A stretch of DNA of 64,000 nt. Origin: PCPOR2b sp965220385. Its GTDB lineage: Bacteria; Poribacteria; WGA-4E; PCPOR2b. Each line of letters opens with the position of its first letter. The stretch's first letter is position 1. The stretch is taken from the NCBI GenBank assembly GCA_965220385.1, contig OZ244825.1:5518001-5582000 (forward strand), in the 5' to 3' direction. This document shows positions 16,874 through 25,827 of this stretch, one piece after another. The notes below the pieces were generated by a model. That model worked only from the letters and a program-made list of their open reading frames with translations. It was not told where the DNA came from and did not search any database. Made by a program: the position numbers and the translations under genes.

Positions 16874-17794
16874 ATGAAACCTCAATGTCGTTCAATTCAA
16901 CGGTGCTTGTCTGATTACATAGACTACACACTTTCTGCTCGGCAAACCATAGTCGTGGGGCAACATCTGCGGTTTTGTCGGGATTGCCAACTTGAATTGG
17001 AATCTTTGCGGCGGATAGAGGCATTGCTTCGTGTTCATGCCCCTCCACAGCCGCCAGAGGGTTACTACGATCAGTTTGGGGAGCAGTTGCAGCGGCTGAT
17101 TGAGAAGCGTACTCGTCCTGTATGGTGGGATGCCGCCGCGTTTTCTCGAGCAGCTGCTTACAAGTTCCAAGAGTTTTTACATCAGTTTATGGGTTGGGTT
17201 AAACAGTCTCCTGCTTATGCGTGGATGCTGCTTCTCATTCTTATCAGTTTGTCTGCATATCAATCCTTCCAATCCCAAGAGCAGCAAGACCGTTCTGACA
17301 CTGTAAACTTGTCACAGGTCGTGAAAGTCCAGCCGACCTCTCCTCCAAAAGAAGGAGAAAATCGAGAGGTGATCAGTAACCGGGAACGACTTGCTGCAAC
17401 GGCACAGACACTCCCTGAACATGTTGTTCAGAGTGAACAAAATATAGATAAAGAGAATGATGTTATTGAATCACTTGCAGAATTGTCAAGGTGGGAGGGC
17501 TACCAATTAGATCCTGTTAGCGATAGCAGTGCCGCTAACGAGAGCGATACGTTCAAAGCCATAACAATCGATGATGTTTCCCCCGATCTGATGACCGTTG
17601 CCCAGCTATCAAATCCCAAATCAATTGCTGCAAAAGAAGATTTTTCGCAACCCTTAGGTGTGGTAGCTATTCCTGCCTCGGCAGAAATTGGTTGGAGTAA
17701 CAATCGCTCACTGAATGGTGTTGTTGAGATGTTGATGAATGTGCCTTTACCTAGTTTCTCAATTACCGAAGTTTATGATTCTGTCAAACTTTAA
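16874..17794 (+). CDS. membrane anti-sigma factor with zinc-finger (ZAS) domain
   Basis: A 306-residue single-span regulator of the ECF factor encoded upstream. The zinc-binding anti-sigma signature H31-x3-C35-x2-C38 (HLRFCRDC) is present, with an upstream C11 that may be the fourth ligand. A membrane helix spans about residues 115-132, placing the ZAS domain in the cytoplasm and about 170 residues outside. The external part is low-complexity and unlike known sensor domains. GAGGAAAA precedes the ATG. The C-terminus has no recognisable family. Confidence 0.82.
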   Translation: MKPQCRSIQRCLSDYIDYTLSARQTIVVGQHLRFCRDCQLELESLRRIEALLRVHAPPQPPEGYYDQFGEQLQRLIEKRTRPVWWDAAAFSRAAAYKFQEFLHQFMGWVKQSPAYAWMLLLILISLSAYQSFQSQEQQDRSDTVNLSQVVKVQPTSPPKEGENREVISNRERLAATAQTLPEHVVQSEQNIDKENDVIESLAELSRWEGYQLDPVSDSSAANESDTFKAITIDDVSPDLMTVAQLSNPKSIAAKEDFSQPLGVVAIPASAEIGWSNNRSLNGVVEMLMNVPLPSFSITEVYDSVKL

Positions 17795-17823
17795 CTATAT
17801 AGAAAGTTAGTTTCCATCTGAAG

Positions 17824-17920
17824 TTCAACAAAAAACTTGTGTTACTTACGAAAATATGCTACGATTTTTCGTGCAGAACGCGGATCTGCGTTCCCTAACT
17901 TAAAATCCCCGTTGGGGTGA
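17824..17920 (+). repeat. 97-nt structured repeat, copy B
   Basis: Counterpart of the copy at 14556-14652 (same strand, same order of blocks). Its palindromes are GAACGC...GCGTTC at 17877-17892 and CCCCGTTGGGG at 17907-17917. It sits 55 bases upstream of the giant TPR gene and could be part of its untranslated leader. Confidence 0.6.
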
Positions 17921-17974
17921 GGGGAGTATTTCAGTTTAACAACCCCTCCTAACTATTATCCGAAAGGAGCTCTA

Positions 17975-20900
17975 ATGAATCCGAAACTTTTAGGTGGCCT
18001 CGCCGCAGTAGCTTTAGCTGTCGTTCTGTTTTGGCCGGCAGGCAGTTCTAAAAAGGTCGAGCGACTCTATAACGAAGCAGAGCAACTCTACAGTCAAAAT
18101 GATTACGAAGGGTCAATTGGAAAATACAATGCAGCCCTTGAAGAATCTGTCAAATGGGGGGTCAAGACTGAAGTTATTGATAAAGACTTCCCGACACTTG
18201 CAAATTACAAAATTGCTGTTAATTACTCTAAATGGGCTGAGCAGAGCGGTGATATTACCTACTATGACAATGCAATCGAGCAGATTGAAAAAGTTGCGCC
18301 GAATGCTACTGTCCCGAAACATCAGGAGGGCTTAACCTATTTATGGGGACACGTCCTCTACAAACAAGAAAAATTTGAACTCGCCGAACCAAAGTTTCAC
18401 ACTCTGATTGAGAACTTCCCCAATAGCCTGTTCGTCGAAAATGCTTGGTATGCGATTGGGCAGCTCAATTATAAACTGCAAAAATATGACGCTGCACGCC
18501 GAGCGTATAAAGAGGTACTGGACGGGTTTCCAAACTCAGAGTTCAAAGATGACGCACAACACCTAATTGCGCAATCCTTCCTTAACGAGAAAAATTACGA
18601 ACAGGCGTACCCAGAATTTGATAAACTCGCCACCGAAGAATTTAAAACGTTCGTAGACCTGCAAGCAGAGGCGATGTACAAAGCCGCTTTCTGTTTGAAC
18701 CAACTTGCCCGTGACGAAGAAGCAATCGGCAGATACACCCAATTTATCACGGAACACCCAACAAGTGGTTATGTAACCGCTGCCTATTTTGACATAGGCG
18801 CAATTTACTCAAAACAGAAGGACTATGATAACGCGCGAGTCAACTATGAACTTGCTTTGCAGAATACGGATGATCGAGACCTGCAAGCAGAAATTCAGGT
18901 GACTATTGGTCGTACCTACTACGAGCAGCAAGACTACTCCAATGCAGTTGAATCATACAATACACTGCTTGAAGAGTATCCAGAATGTGATTTTATTAGT
19001 GAGGCGAAGTTGGGGATTGCCGATAGCTACTTTAAATCATCATCTTGGAGTGAAGCGGCTGTTGCGTATCAGCGTGTGCTGGACGAGCATCCTGAAGAGA
19101 CCGATTTTATCCCCTATGTTACCTACCAGATGGGAGAATCAAACTATAAGCTCGCTTCTGATCTGAAGGATGATGGTCAAATAGATGCGGCAAACGCATC
19201 TTATGAAGAAGCACTTATGTGGTATCAAAAAGCTGTTGATGACTTCCCCGCAGACCCAGTCGCATCCCATTCACTCTATGGCGCAATCTGGGCATTGAAC
19301 GCACTTGGGCGGAAGGATGAACTTGAAACCCTCGCGAGGGAATTTATCGATAAAAACCGCATGGATAATGAGCTTGACCTTCTCGCTGCTGAAGTTCAGT
19401 TGAGATTTGCTGATCTGAAATTTAACGACTTTAAGCAGTATGAGGACGCAGCTGCGGAATACGCCAAACTTTGGGAGTATCGTGATTTCCCGAAATTTCA
19501 CTTAATTAAACTGATTGGAAAATTTCAGGAAGCGCGTGCATACTACGAAGCTTCCAAACCAGAGGGTTACCGCGAAGGCGATGCAGACGCGGTATTTAAC
19601 GAAGCTCTGCTCCAGAACGCTGTAAGTGCCTATCAACAAGCAATAGATAAGTTCAAGGGACCAGAGATTCAGGGCGGAGAAAGTGGTACCTTCCTCGACG
19701 GCGTCGAACAGGGACGCTATGATGACTTCCCGCAACGTCCAATGCAGGTCGAGGCATGTGTCATGAATCAGGCGCTCTCTCACGAAAAACTGAATGCGTG
19801 GGGGCAAGCACGTGACCTTTACGAAGCAATTCTTCCAGAAAGCGAGAACTATCAACGTGCACAGTTGTTAATCGCACAAAGTCTTGTCAAAGAAGGCAAG
19901 AACAGCGAGGCTGTGGCGCATTATCAGTCGATAATGGACGCTTTGGATACGGACAACCGATCCCTCGCGGAAATTAAACTGGCAGACCTGCTGCGCTCCG
20001 AGGAGCGATTTGCTGAAGCAGCAGTCGAATATGAAAACGTCGTTGCAGGTAACCCAACTGGCGAATATGCTGACGATGCACAATATCTTGTCGGACTTTG
20101 TTACTACAAAGCCGCAAAAGCAGCGTCCGATGATGCAGCGCTTTTAGACAAATCTGTTGCTGCATTCGAGAAATCTATCGCCGATTATCCTGATAGTCCA
20201 AATGCGGTTGAGTCTTATTATGGACTAGCACTCGCTTACCGTGACATGGCACTAGCTGGCAATACAGGTGTGTGGCCAAAAGTGCTAGAGGTTGCCGATA
20301 CTGCTTACGAAACACATGGCGGCAGTGATAATACCATCGTCCAAAAGACTTTGGGTCACATCGACTTAGTCAAGGCGACTGCCATTGAAAAACAGGGGCT
20401 TGACTCTGAAGAAGAGAAAGCCGAACTGATTGCAAGTTTGAGGCGAATTGCCCAGAATACCGGGGCGCCAGAAGATTCTCGTTCGCGAGCACAATTGAAA
20501 ATTGGACACCTGTATTATGGTGACGGCGATCACGAAAAAGCGCTCGCTGAATACCAAGCGTTCGTTCAGATGTTCCCGAATAATGAACTCGTGACGAATG
20601 CGTTATATCAGGCATCTGTTTGCTACTACCAGATTGGTCAGAACAGCACGGATGAAGGTGCCCAACAGCTTGCATTCCAGAATGCCGTAAACACCGCAAT
20701 GCAAGTGACTGAAAGAAATCCCGATGTCGATGCGGCGATCAGTGCCAATTACACGATAGGCTTGGCAAAGCATGCGCTGAATGATAGCAAGGGAGCAATT
20801 GCGGCGTTTCAGCAAACCACTTCCTATGAAGGACAAACTGAGGATAAACCCCGACAGGATTTGATTCGTCAAGCACATACCCGACTCGCAGATCTAAATA

Positions 20901-22672
20901 CCGCTGTTGGTGATCATGCCGCAGCCGTGCGAGAATATCAGTATGTGATTCAGAATACAGATGATGATGATCAGAAAGGGCGTTCCTACTTCTCCATAGC
21001 GTATGCTCAGGACGAGCATCTCAAGCAGTATGATGATTCACTGCTCAACTATCAAAATGCAATTCAGCTTTCTAAAGATTCGCTCATCAAGGCGCAAGCC
21101 TACTATCGAATGGGGTTAATCTATCAAGAAAGACTGAATGATCCTGCGAGTGCACTGCAAGCATACGAAACCTTGATTAATGAGTTCGGTGCAGATTCAA
21201 ATACTAGCATCCAATCCATGGCGGCGGACAGTGGTATTCGTCGGTCCGACCTCTACCTAAAGTTGGGGCGCGTGGACGATGCAATCGCTCAAGCGGTCGC
21301 CGCTCGTGAAGCAGCGCAAACGGTTCCGCAGAAAGTTTCTGCACAATATAATCTCGGTCTTCTGTACTTCGGCGAAGCACGGAAACTCTTCTCAGATAAA
21401 CCTGGTACCGACTTGCAACCGTATATCGACGCGAGTCGGCGAGCTGCCTCCGCCTATGTTGAAGCGGCCAATGTGGCACCAGCTGATCAGATCAATGATA
21501 CCATAAGTCCATTTGTTCAGAACGCTCTCTTCTCAGCCGGACAAATCTACTATTCGCTCGGTACGGGGATAAAACTTCCCGACGATCTCAATAGCGCGAT
21601 TCCGGTGCTGAAGCAATTCACTGAATATGCGGACAAGGGTATCTTCGCTGCCTCGTCAAAGGCGGATGTATTGCAAAACGTCCAGACTGTTTTGGGCTAT
21701 CTCGCACCTACCTATTATGAATTAGGAAGGATGCAGCTCGGTTTCGACGAAGGGTTTTCTGAAAAGACTGTTAGCTTCTTTGAGCAGTCAGCGGGTGTGT
21801 TCATGGATCTCACCAAACGATTCCCTAATGCCGCCGAGGCTCCGTTCTGGCAGTATCAGGCAGGTGAAGCGTACTTCGCAGGCCAACAGTACCTGAAAGC
21901 CGTTGAAGAGTACGGGAAGGTCCGGCGAATCAGTGCGCAACATGAACAGGCCGCAGAATCTCTTGCCGCGATTTCAACTTGCTATGCGTTGCTAGAGAAA
22001 AATACCGAGAACGAAGCAGAGAAAGAGAAATGGCTGGATAAGGTCTTTGAGATAAATGAGATTCTTGCAAAGAACTATCCAACCAGTCCCTTTGCAGCCG
22101 AAGCATTTCTTAACATCGGCAACACTTACTATAACCAAGGGGTTCTCCCCGATGTGACAGAAGAAGACCGCATCCGCTTCTACACGATGGCTATCGAACA
22201 GTATGAGAAGGCACTAGCCGTACCCGGTATCAATGCAGAGTCGAAAGAGAATGCCGACCTGTTCTTACGGGATACGAAGAGAGCCCTCTCAGCAGATGTA
22301 TATATTCAGGCAACCGCCAATTTTGATCGGGCGAGAGTGGCGCCTGAAGATCAGCAGAGAGAAGCTGTCGAGAAAGCAATTGCTGGGTTCCAAGACATCA
22401 TCAAAACATATCCGGGCACCAAATATGCTGACCTTTCATTAGTTCAGATTGGCGAGGCGTATATGATGCTAGCGGCTGAAAATGATGAGTATTATAACGA
22501 CGCACTTGACTCCTTTGATGCATTATGGAGCAAGTATGCGGAAGTTCCACCTAGCGATACGCAGGTCAACAGAGCGTTAACGTACTCCCAGAGTAAGATT
22601 ACCGAAATCACGGAGTATATGAAATCACAAAACATCCCACGTCGAACTGGCGGCGGTGGTGGTGGCGAATAG
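17975..22672 (+). CDS. giant tetratricopeptide-repeat protein, membrane-anchored
   Basis: A 1565-residue protein with a short N-terminal hydrophobic segment (about residues 5-22, an uncleaved anchor or signal). After it come TPR units almost end to end; typical ones include YDAARRAYKEVLDGFPNS and YSNAVESYNTLLEEYPE. The long variable spacers between TPRs resemble BamD/YbgF-type periplasmic TPR proteins, but no family member of this size is known to me. The C-terminus ends in a Gly-rich tail (RRTGGGGGGE). An AAGGAG site precedes the ATG and a strong terminator follows, so it is a single transcription unit after the ECF pair. A scaffolding role in the envelope is the likely function. Confidence 0.82.
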   Translation: MNPKLLGGLAAVALAVVLFWPAGSSKKVERLYNEAEQLYSQNDYEGSIGKYNAALEESVKWGVKTEVIDKDFPTLANYKIAVNYSKWAEQSGDITYYDNAIEQIEKVAPNATVPKHQEGLTYLWGHVLYKQEKFELAEPKFHTLIENFPNSLFVENAWYAIGQLNYKLQKYDAARRAYKEVLDGFPNSEFKDDAQHLIAQSFLNEKNYEQAYPEFDKLATEEFKTFVDLQAEAMYKAAFCLNQLARDEEAIGRYTQFITEHPTSGYVTAAYFDIGAIYSKQKDYDNARVNYELALQNTDDRDLQAEIQVTIGRTYYEQQDYSNAVESYNTLLEEYPECDFISEAKLGIADSYFKSSSWSEAAVAYQRVLDEHPEETDFIPYVTYQMGESNYKLASDLKDDGQIDAANASYEEALMWYQKAVDDFPADPVASHSLYGAIWALNALGRKDELETLAREFIDKNRMDNELDLLAAEVQLRFADLKFNDFKQYEDAAAEYAKLWEYRDFPKFHLIKLIGKFQEARAYYEASKPEGYREGDADAVFNEALLQNAVSAYQQAIDKFKGPEIQGGESGTFLDGVEQGRYDDFPQRPMQVEACVMNQALSHEKLNAWGQARDLYEAILPESENYQRAQLLIAQSLVKEGKNSEAVAHYQSIMDALDTDNRSLAEIKLADLLRSEERFAEAAVEYENVVAGNPTGEYADDAQYLVGLCYYKAAKAASDDAALLDKSVAAFEKSIADYPDSPNAVESYYGLALAYRDMALAGNTGVWPKVLEVADTAYETHGGSDNTIVQKTLGHIDLVKATAIEKQGLDSEEEKAELIASLRRIAQNTGAPEDSRSRAQLKIGHLYYGDGDHEKALAEYQAFVQMFPNNELVTNALYQASVCYYQIGQNSTDEGAQQLAFQNAVNTAMQVTERNPDVDAAISANYTIGLAKHALNDSKGAIAAFQQTTSYEGQTEDKPRQDLIRQAHTRLADLNTAVGDHAAAVREYQYVIQNTDDDDQKGRSYFSIAYAQDEHLKQYDDSLLNYQNAIQLSKDSLIKAQAYYRMGLIYQERLNDPASALQAYETLINEFGADSNTSIQSMAADSGIRRSDLYLKLGRVDDAIAQAVAAREAAQTVPQKVSAQYNLGLLYFGEARKLFSDKPGTDLQPYIDASRRAASAYVEAANVAPADQINDTISPFVQNALFSAGQIYYSLGTGIKLPDDLNSAIPVLKQFTEYADKGIFAASSKADVLQNVQTVLGYLAPTYYELGRMQLGFDEGFSEKTVSFFEQSAGVFMDLTKRFPNAAEAPFWQYQAGEAYFAGQQYLKAVEEYGKVRRISAQHEQAAESLAAISTCYALLEKNTENEAEKEKWLDKVFEINEILAKNYPTSPFAAEAFLNIGNTYYNQGVLPDVTEEDRIRFYTMAIEQYEKALAVPGINAESKENADLFLRDTKRALSADVYIQATANFDRARVAPEDQQREAVEKAIAGFQDIIKTYPGTKYADLSLVQIGEAYMMLAAENDEYYNDALDSFDALWSKYAEVPPSDTQVNRALTYSQSKITEITEYMKSQNIPRRTGGGGGGE

Positions 22673-22717
22673 AACACCACAGTTGTTTGTGATTCGTTAA
22701 CTTCATATCAATTCAAT

Positions 22718-22754
22718 AAAGGCGTTTGGGGTATTTTCCCAGACGCCTTTTTTT
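22718..22754 (+). terminator. strong intrinsic terminator of the giant TPR gene
   Basis: GGCGTTTGGG at 22721-22730 pairs with CCCAGACGCC at 22738-22747 (one G-U, 7-nt loop), flanked by AAA upstream and a run of seven T residues downstream. Confidence 0.92.
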
Positions 22755-22882
22755 ATTTTCCGAAACGCTTTCGATACAGATACAATTCGGCAAGAAATTC
22801 CTCTTGCTCACCGGATACAGTCCTCAAGAATAGATTTTTCGGCGATTTACATTCTGCAGTGCTGAGTTGTCGATTTTTGCAG

Positions 22883-22911
22883 TTGGGGTGCGTTCTGGGA
22901 AATGTTATAAT
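22883..22911 (+). promoter_or_regulatory. sigma70-type promoter of the Hfq-like gene
   Basis: TTGGGG at 22883-22888 and a perfect TATAAT at 22906-22911 are 17 bases apart. The predicted transcript starts near 22918, leaving a leader of about 60 bases before the TTG start at 22981. The position argues that the upstream in-frame start at 22867 is not used. Confidence 0.6.
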
Positions 22912-22980
22912 ATCTTAGTGATTATTTTAGGTAGGCTACAATTTGGGTTAAGACGGGATGTTCAAAAGGGAGAACAACCA

Positions 22981-23637
22981 TTGGCGACGCGGTTAAAACT
23001 TTCACTTGGGCAGAGTGATTTAATCGCCCAATCACAGCAGAAGCCCTTGCAGAGGACCCAGCGGCATGGACATCGGGATGGGTGGCGCAAGCCCTTGCAA
23101 CGAAGCAGGCAGGTCCGTCGGCACCTATCTCCAGAATTACTGAACCAGATTCGCGCCGAAAGCCACGGACGGGCTTACGTTCAAAAGCAGATCAGAAAGA
23201 AAACACCGATGGTTTTTGAGCTTTACGGGGAGCATATTGAAGGTATCATTAGCCGACGATTAACTTACGCCCTTGCTGTCGAATCACTCAGCGGAGAAGT
23301 ACACCACCTTGAAAAACTTAATATCAAGTATATGTACAAGCAGGATGAAATGTCTCAAGTTGTTCAAGATATTGAGATAGATACAGGTTTGAAAATGCAA
23401 AACTTAGAGTCAATCGTTCACAAGTCTGAGCGTTTCCAAGTTGATAACCGAGTGCTTGCGCGTTGTTGCAGAGAAAAGATTCCAGCGCGGTTAACTCTCA
23501 GAGGTGGGGAGATAATCATGGGGTTTATCAGGTGGTTTAGCCAGTATGAAATAAAAATCCTTTTAGCTCATGGGGGCAACGTTATTGTATTCCGGCACGG
23601 ACTACAAAGTTTCGAGATAGGTCCACGATGGACATAA
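22981..23637 (+). CDS. protein with two Hfq/Sm-like domains
   Basis: A 218-residue protein with a basic N-terminal region (residues 1-60, rich in K, R and Q) and two Sm-fold domains. Domain 2 (about 150-213) reads like Hfq: REKIPARLTLRGGEIIMGFI, then WFSQYEIKILL, then VIVFRHGLQS. This matches the REKVP..L..G....G.I..F..Y and YKH (here FRH) patterns of bacterial Hfq. Domain 1 (about 72-121) shows KKTPMVFELYG, GIISRRLTYAL and KYMYKQ, a second Sm-like copy. A TTG start at 22981 has AGGGAG nearby and fits the promoter. RNA binding is the expected role. Single-domain Hfq forms hexamers; a two-domain chain could form a ring from fewer subunits. Confidence 0.72.
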   Translation: MATRLKLSLGQSDLIAQSQQKPLQRTQRHGHRDGWRKPLQRSRQVRRHLSPELLNQIRAESHGRAYVQKQIRKKTPMVFELYGEHIEGIISRRLTYALAVESLSGEVHHLEKLNIKYMYKQDEMSQVVQDIEIDTGLKMQNLESIVHKSERFQVDNRVLARCCREKIPARLTLRGGEIIMGFIRWFSQYEIKILLAHGGNVIVFRHGLQSFEIGPRWT

Positions 23638-23718
23638 AGGCAGGAACGATTTGTCGGGTTGTGGCAAGTTTAGGTTCAGCGAACGGTTTTGTAAAACATC
23701 TACTACAACTAAGTTTTC

Positions 23719-24120
23719 TTATGATCCATCCCCGCGTTCATAATTAGCGCGGACAACGGTTTTAATGCCTCCACGGATGTGAAAATCCCCAACAATCTCA
23801 AGTTTCCGCGGATCACACGCCGTAACAAAATCTGCTAGAATTTTATTGACGACATGCTCGTGAAATATTCCGACATCTCGATAAAATAGCAGATACTCTT
23901 TCAGCGATTTAAGCTCGATACACTGCTCGTCGGGAGTATAGGTAATCTGAATTGTTCCAAAGTCCGGCAACCCTGTTTTAGGGCAAATCGCTGTAAATTC
24001 TGGGGTCGTTACTTCTATGGTGTAGTCTTTGTCGCTATACTCATTTTTCCAAGTTTCAATGGCCGGCGTTTTCATCTCGCGGATATCACTCTGTAGACCA
24101 TCATAGGATTGATGACGCAT
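23719..24120 (-). CDS. queF: NADPH-dependent 7-cyano-7-deazaguanine reductase
   Basis: Reduces the nitrile of preQ0 to preQ1 in queuosine synthesis. The 133-residue unimodular (YkvM-type) protein has the nucleophile C46 (EFTAICPKTG), the acid D53 (LPDFGTIQI) and the substrate- and NADPH-binding CIELKSLKEY...FYRD.GIFHEH. The small size and motif order match type I QueF. AAGGAG precedes the ATG. No other queuosine genes are nearby. Confidence 0.95.
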   Translation of the reverse strand: MRHQSYDGLQSDIREMKTPAIETWKNEYSDKDYTIEVTTPEFTAICPKTGLPDFGTIQITYTPDEQCIELKSLKEYLLFYRDVGIFHEHVVNKILADFVTACDPRKLEIVGDFHIRGGIKTVVRANYERGDGS

Positions 24121-24517
24121 AAATGAAAAATCTCCTTTGAGTCTTTTGTTACAGGAATGATAACATCATTTGAGAAATATCGTCAAGGAGTAATGCTGAT
24201 GAGGTATGTTTCTTGAAAGTAATCGAGATCATTGGGCAGCTTTGCACAAGATATCCCGACCAAGGAGCTTCGGGCATTTCGGTTCTCATCAATCGCACGG
24301 TTTTCCCTCGACGGTATCAGTTTATCGTGATACAATCTCCTTGTTACTCAGACAAAGAATCCCCAAATTGCTAGATGACAATTATTGTAATTTAAAATCT
24401 TGAAGTTTAATTCACCGGAAACTTTTGAAGCATGGCGAAAGTTTTTACGGCACCGACGAAATCCTACCTAATTCATTTTCTAGCACAGTTTGGTATTGAA
24501 AGGGGAGCTTGATTCCT
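24121..24517. other. intergenic region between queF and VOC gene, no gene seen
   Basis: A 397-base divergent spacer with no credible coding frame. It must contain promoters for queF (-) and the VOC gene (+), but no hexamer pair near consensus was recognised. Confidence 0.5.
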
Positions 24518-24937
24518 ATGTTACAATTGACCCATCCCATCGTTGATATCGCTATTACATGCAGTAATTTTGAGAAGTCGCTGCATTTCTACCACGAATG
24601 CTTAGGTCTGGAAATTGTTCTGGATATCCAGATTCCTGAAGACGTAGCGAAAGGAGCAGGATTGGCGCCACGAGGATTTCGCCAAGTTCGCCTGCAAGCA
24701 GGGCAAACACTCATTAAGTTGATGGGTATCGAATCGCCACCACCAACGCCCTCCTACGATTTTTCGGCTGGCGTACGCTGGCTCACCTTTTTTGTCGAGG
24801 ATGTATGGGGAACTGTCGAAGCATTGAAACAGAAGGGTGTGGAATTTCTGTCTGATCCGGTTGGAGCACCGGATGCTGGTGGTGTGGTTTGTGCAAGAGA
24901 TCCCGACGGCATCCTCATAGAACTCGTACAGAGATGA
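24518..24937 (+). CDS. VOC-superfamily (glyoxalase-like) protein
   Basis: A 139-residue protein with two beta-alpha-beta-beta-beta units of the vicinal oxygen chelate fold. Visible features are HPIVDIAITCSNFEKSLHFYHECLGL at the start and DPDGILIELVQR at the end. Metal ligands of this fold are usually H/E residues on four strands; likely ones here are H8 or D13, and E136 in ILIELV. AGGGGAG at 24501-24507 supports the ATG at 24518. Substrate unknown. Confidence 0.82.
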   Translation: MLQLTHPIVDIAITCSNFEKSLHFYHECLGLEIVLDIQIPEDVAKGAGLAPRGFRQVRLQAGQTLIKLMGIESPPPTPSYDFSAGVRWLTFFVEDVWGTVEALKQKGVEFLSDPVGAPDAGGVVCARDPDGILIELVQR

Positions 24938-25055
24938 TGTCCCAGCTGCTTTTTAAATTAAAACCGATCCAAACGCCCAACCTTCCAAAATGCTCGTAGA
25001 TTGGAGAGATAACTCCCTGAGTGAGGGCTGCTGGATAGACACCAAGGAGCACTTT

Positions 25056-25805
25056 ATGGCTACACAATTTGTTGCGGATTTTGAGGCTTATATGCCCGCT
25101 GAATTTAACGACGAACCTTACGGGAAGGCGGGGCTAATTGCGGTTGCTGATAAGGCTGGTATTGATGTTTGCGTTGTGTTTCCCGGCGGATTGCCACCCG
25201 ATCCGGCGGAAATTAACGCGCACCTCCTTGAGGAAACAAAGGGAGAAACCCGCATTGTTCCGGGATGCCTGATCAATCCTACAATGGGCTCCGCTGCCTG
25301 CGATGACCTAAAACGGTGCGTTGATGCCGGTGCCCAGACAGTCAAGCTGATGGCAGCAGCACATCGCTATCGTCTGGACGCACCTTGCGTTGATCCAGTC
25401 ATGGAACTCGCAAATTCGCTTGGCATTCCTGCTACTATCCACTCCGGTTCACCAATGAGTGGCTGCTCACCGGAGTTCATTGGAACGCTTGCAGAACGCC
25501 ACCCAGATGTGACGATCATCATGGATCACATGGGCTATCGCGAGTGGACGCCATTAGCTGTTCAAGCCGCGGTTGAAAATTCCAATATTTATCTCGGTAC
25601 AACCCTCATCGCCGCTGCGGAACCGATAACCGTCAAGGGCATTGCACGCGGGGGACGAGTTGGCGCGGATCGAATCGTTTTTGGATCAAACTCGCCCAGT
25701 GGCGACGCCGTGAATGGTGTCAATGGTATCCGAAATATCGGGTTTACCGATGAGGAAGCCTCAAGCATCCTTGGTGCAAATCTGAAAGCAATTTATGGTC
25801 TCTGA
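25056..25805 (+). CDS. amidohydrolase-family TIM barrel, metal site degenerate
   Basis: A 249-residue member of the amidohydrolase_2 (TIM-barrel) group. It keeps the His of strand 5/6 (ATIHSGSP and IIMDHMG), but the N-terminal HxH is replaced by FEAY, and the usual GSDxP aspartate motif reads GSNSPSG. Loss of the HxH and the Asp suggests a non-canonical or inactive metal site. The ATG at 25056 has AAGGAG seven bases upstream and is preferred over 24990. It is convergent with a D-threonine-aldolase-like gene. Compare the intact homologue at 38987-39835. Confidence 0.75.
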   Translation: MATQFVADFEAYMPAEFNDEPYGKAGLIAVADKAGIDVCVVFPGGLPPDPAEINAHLLEETKGETRIVPGCLINPTMGSAACDDLKRCVDAGAQTVKLMAAAHRYRLDAPCVDPVMELANSLGIPATIHSGSPMSGCSPEFIGTLAERHPDVTIIMDHMGYREWTPLAVQAAVENSNIYLGTTLIAAAEPITVKGIARGGRVGADRIVFGSNSPSGDAVNGVNGIRNIGFTDEEASSILGANLKAIYGL

Positions 25806-25827
25806 AATTCGATTTGACTTGCCGCAG

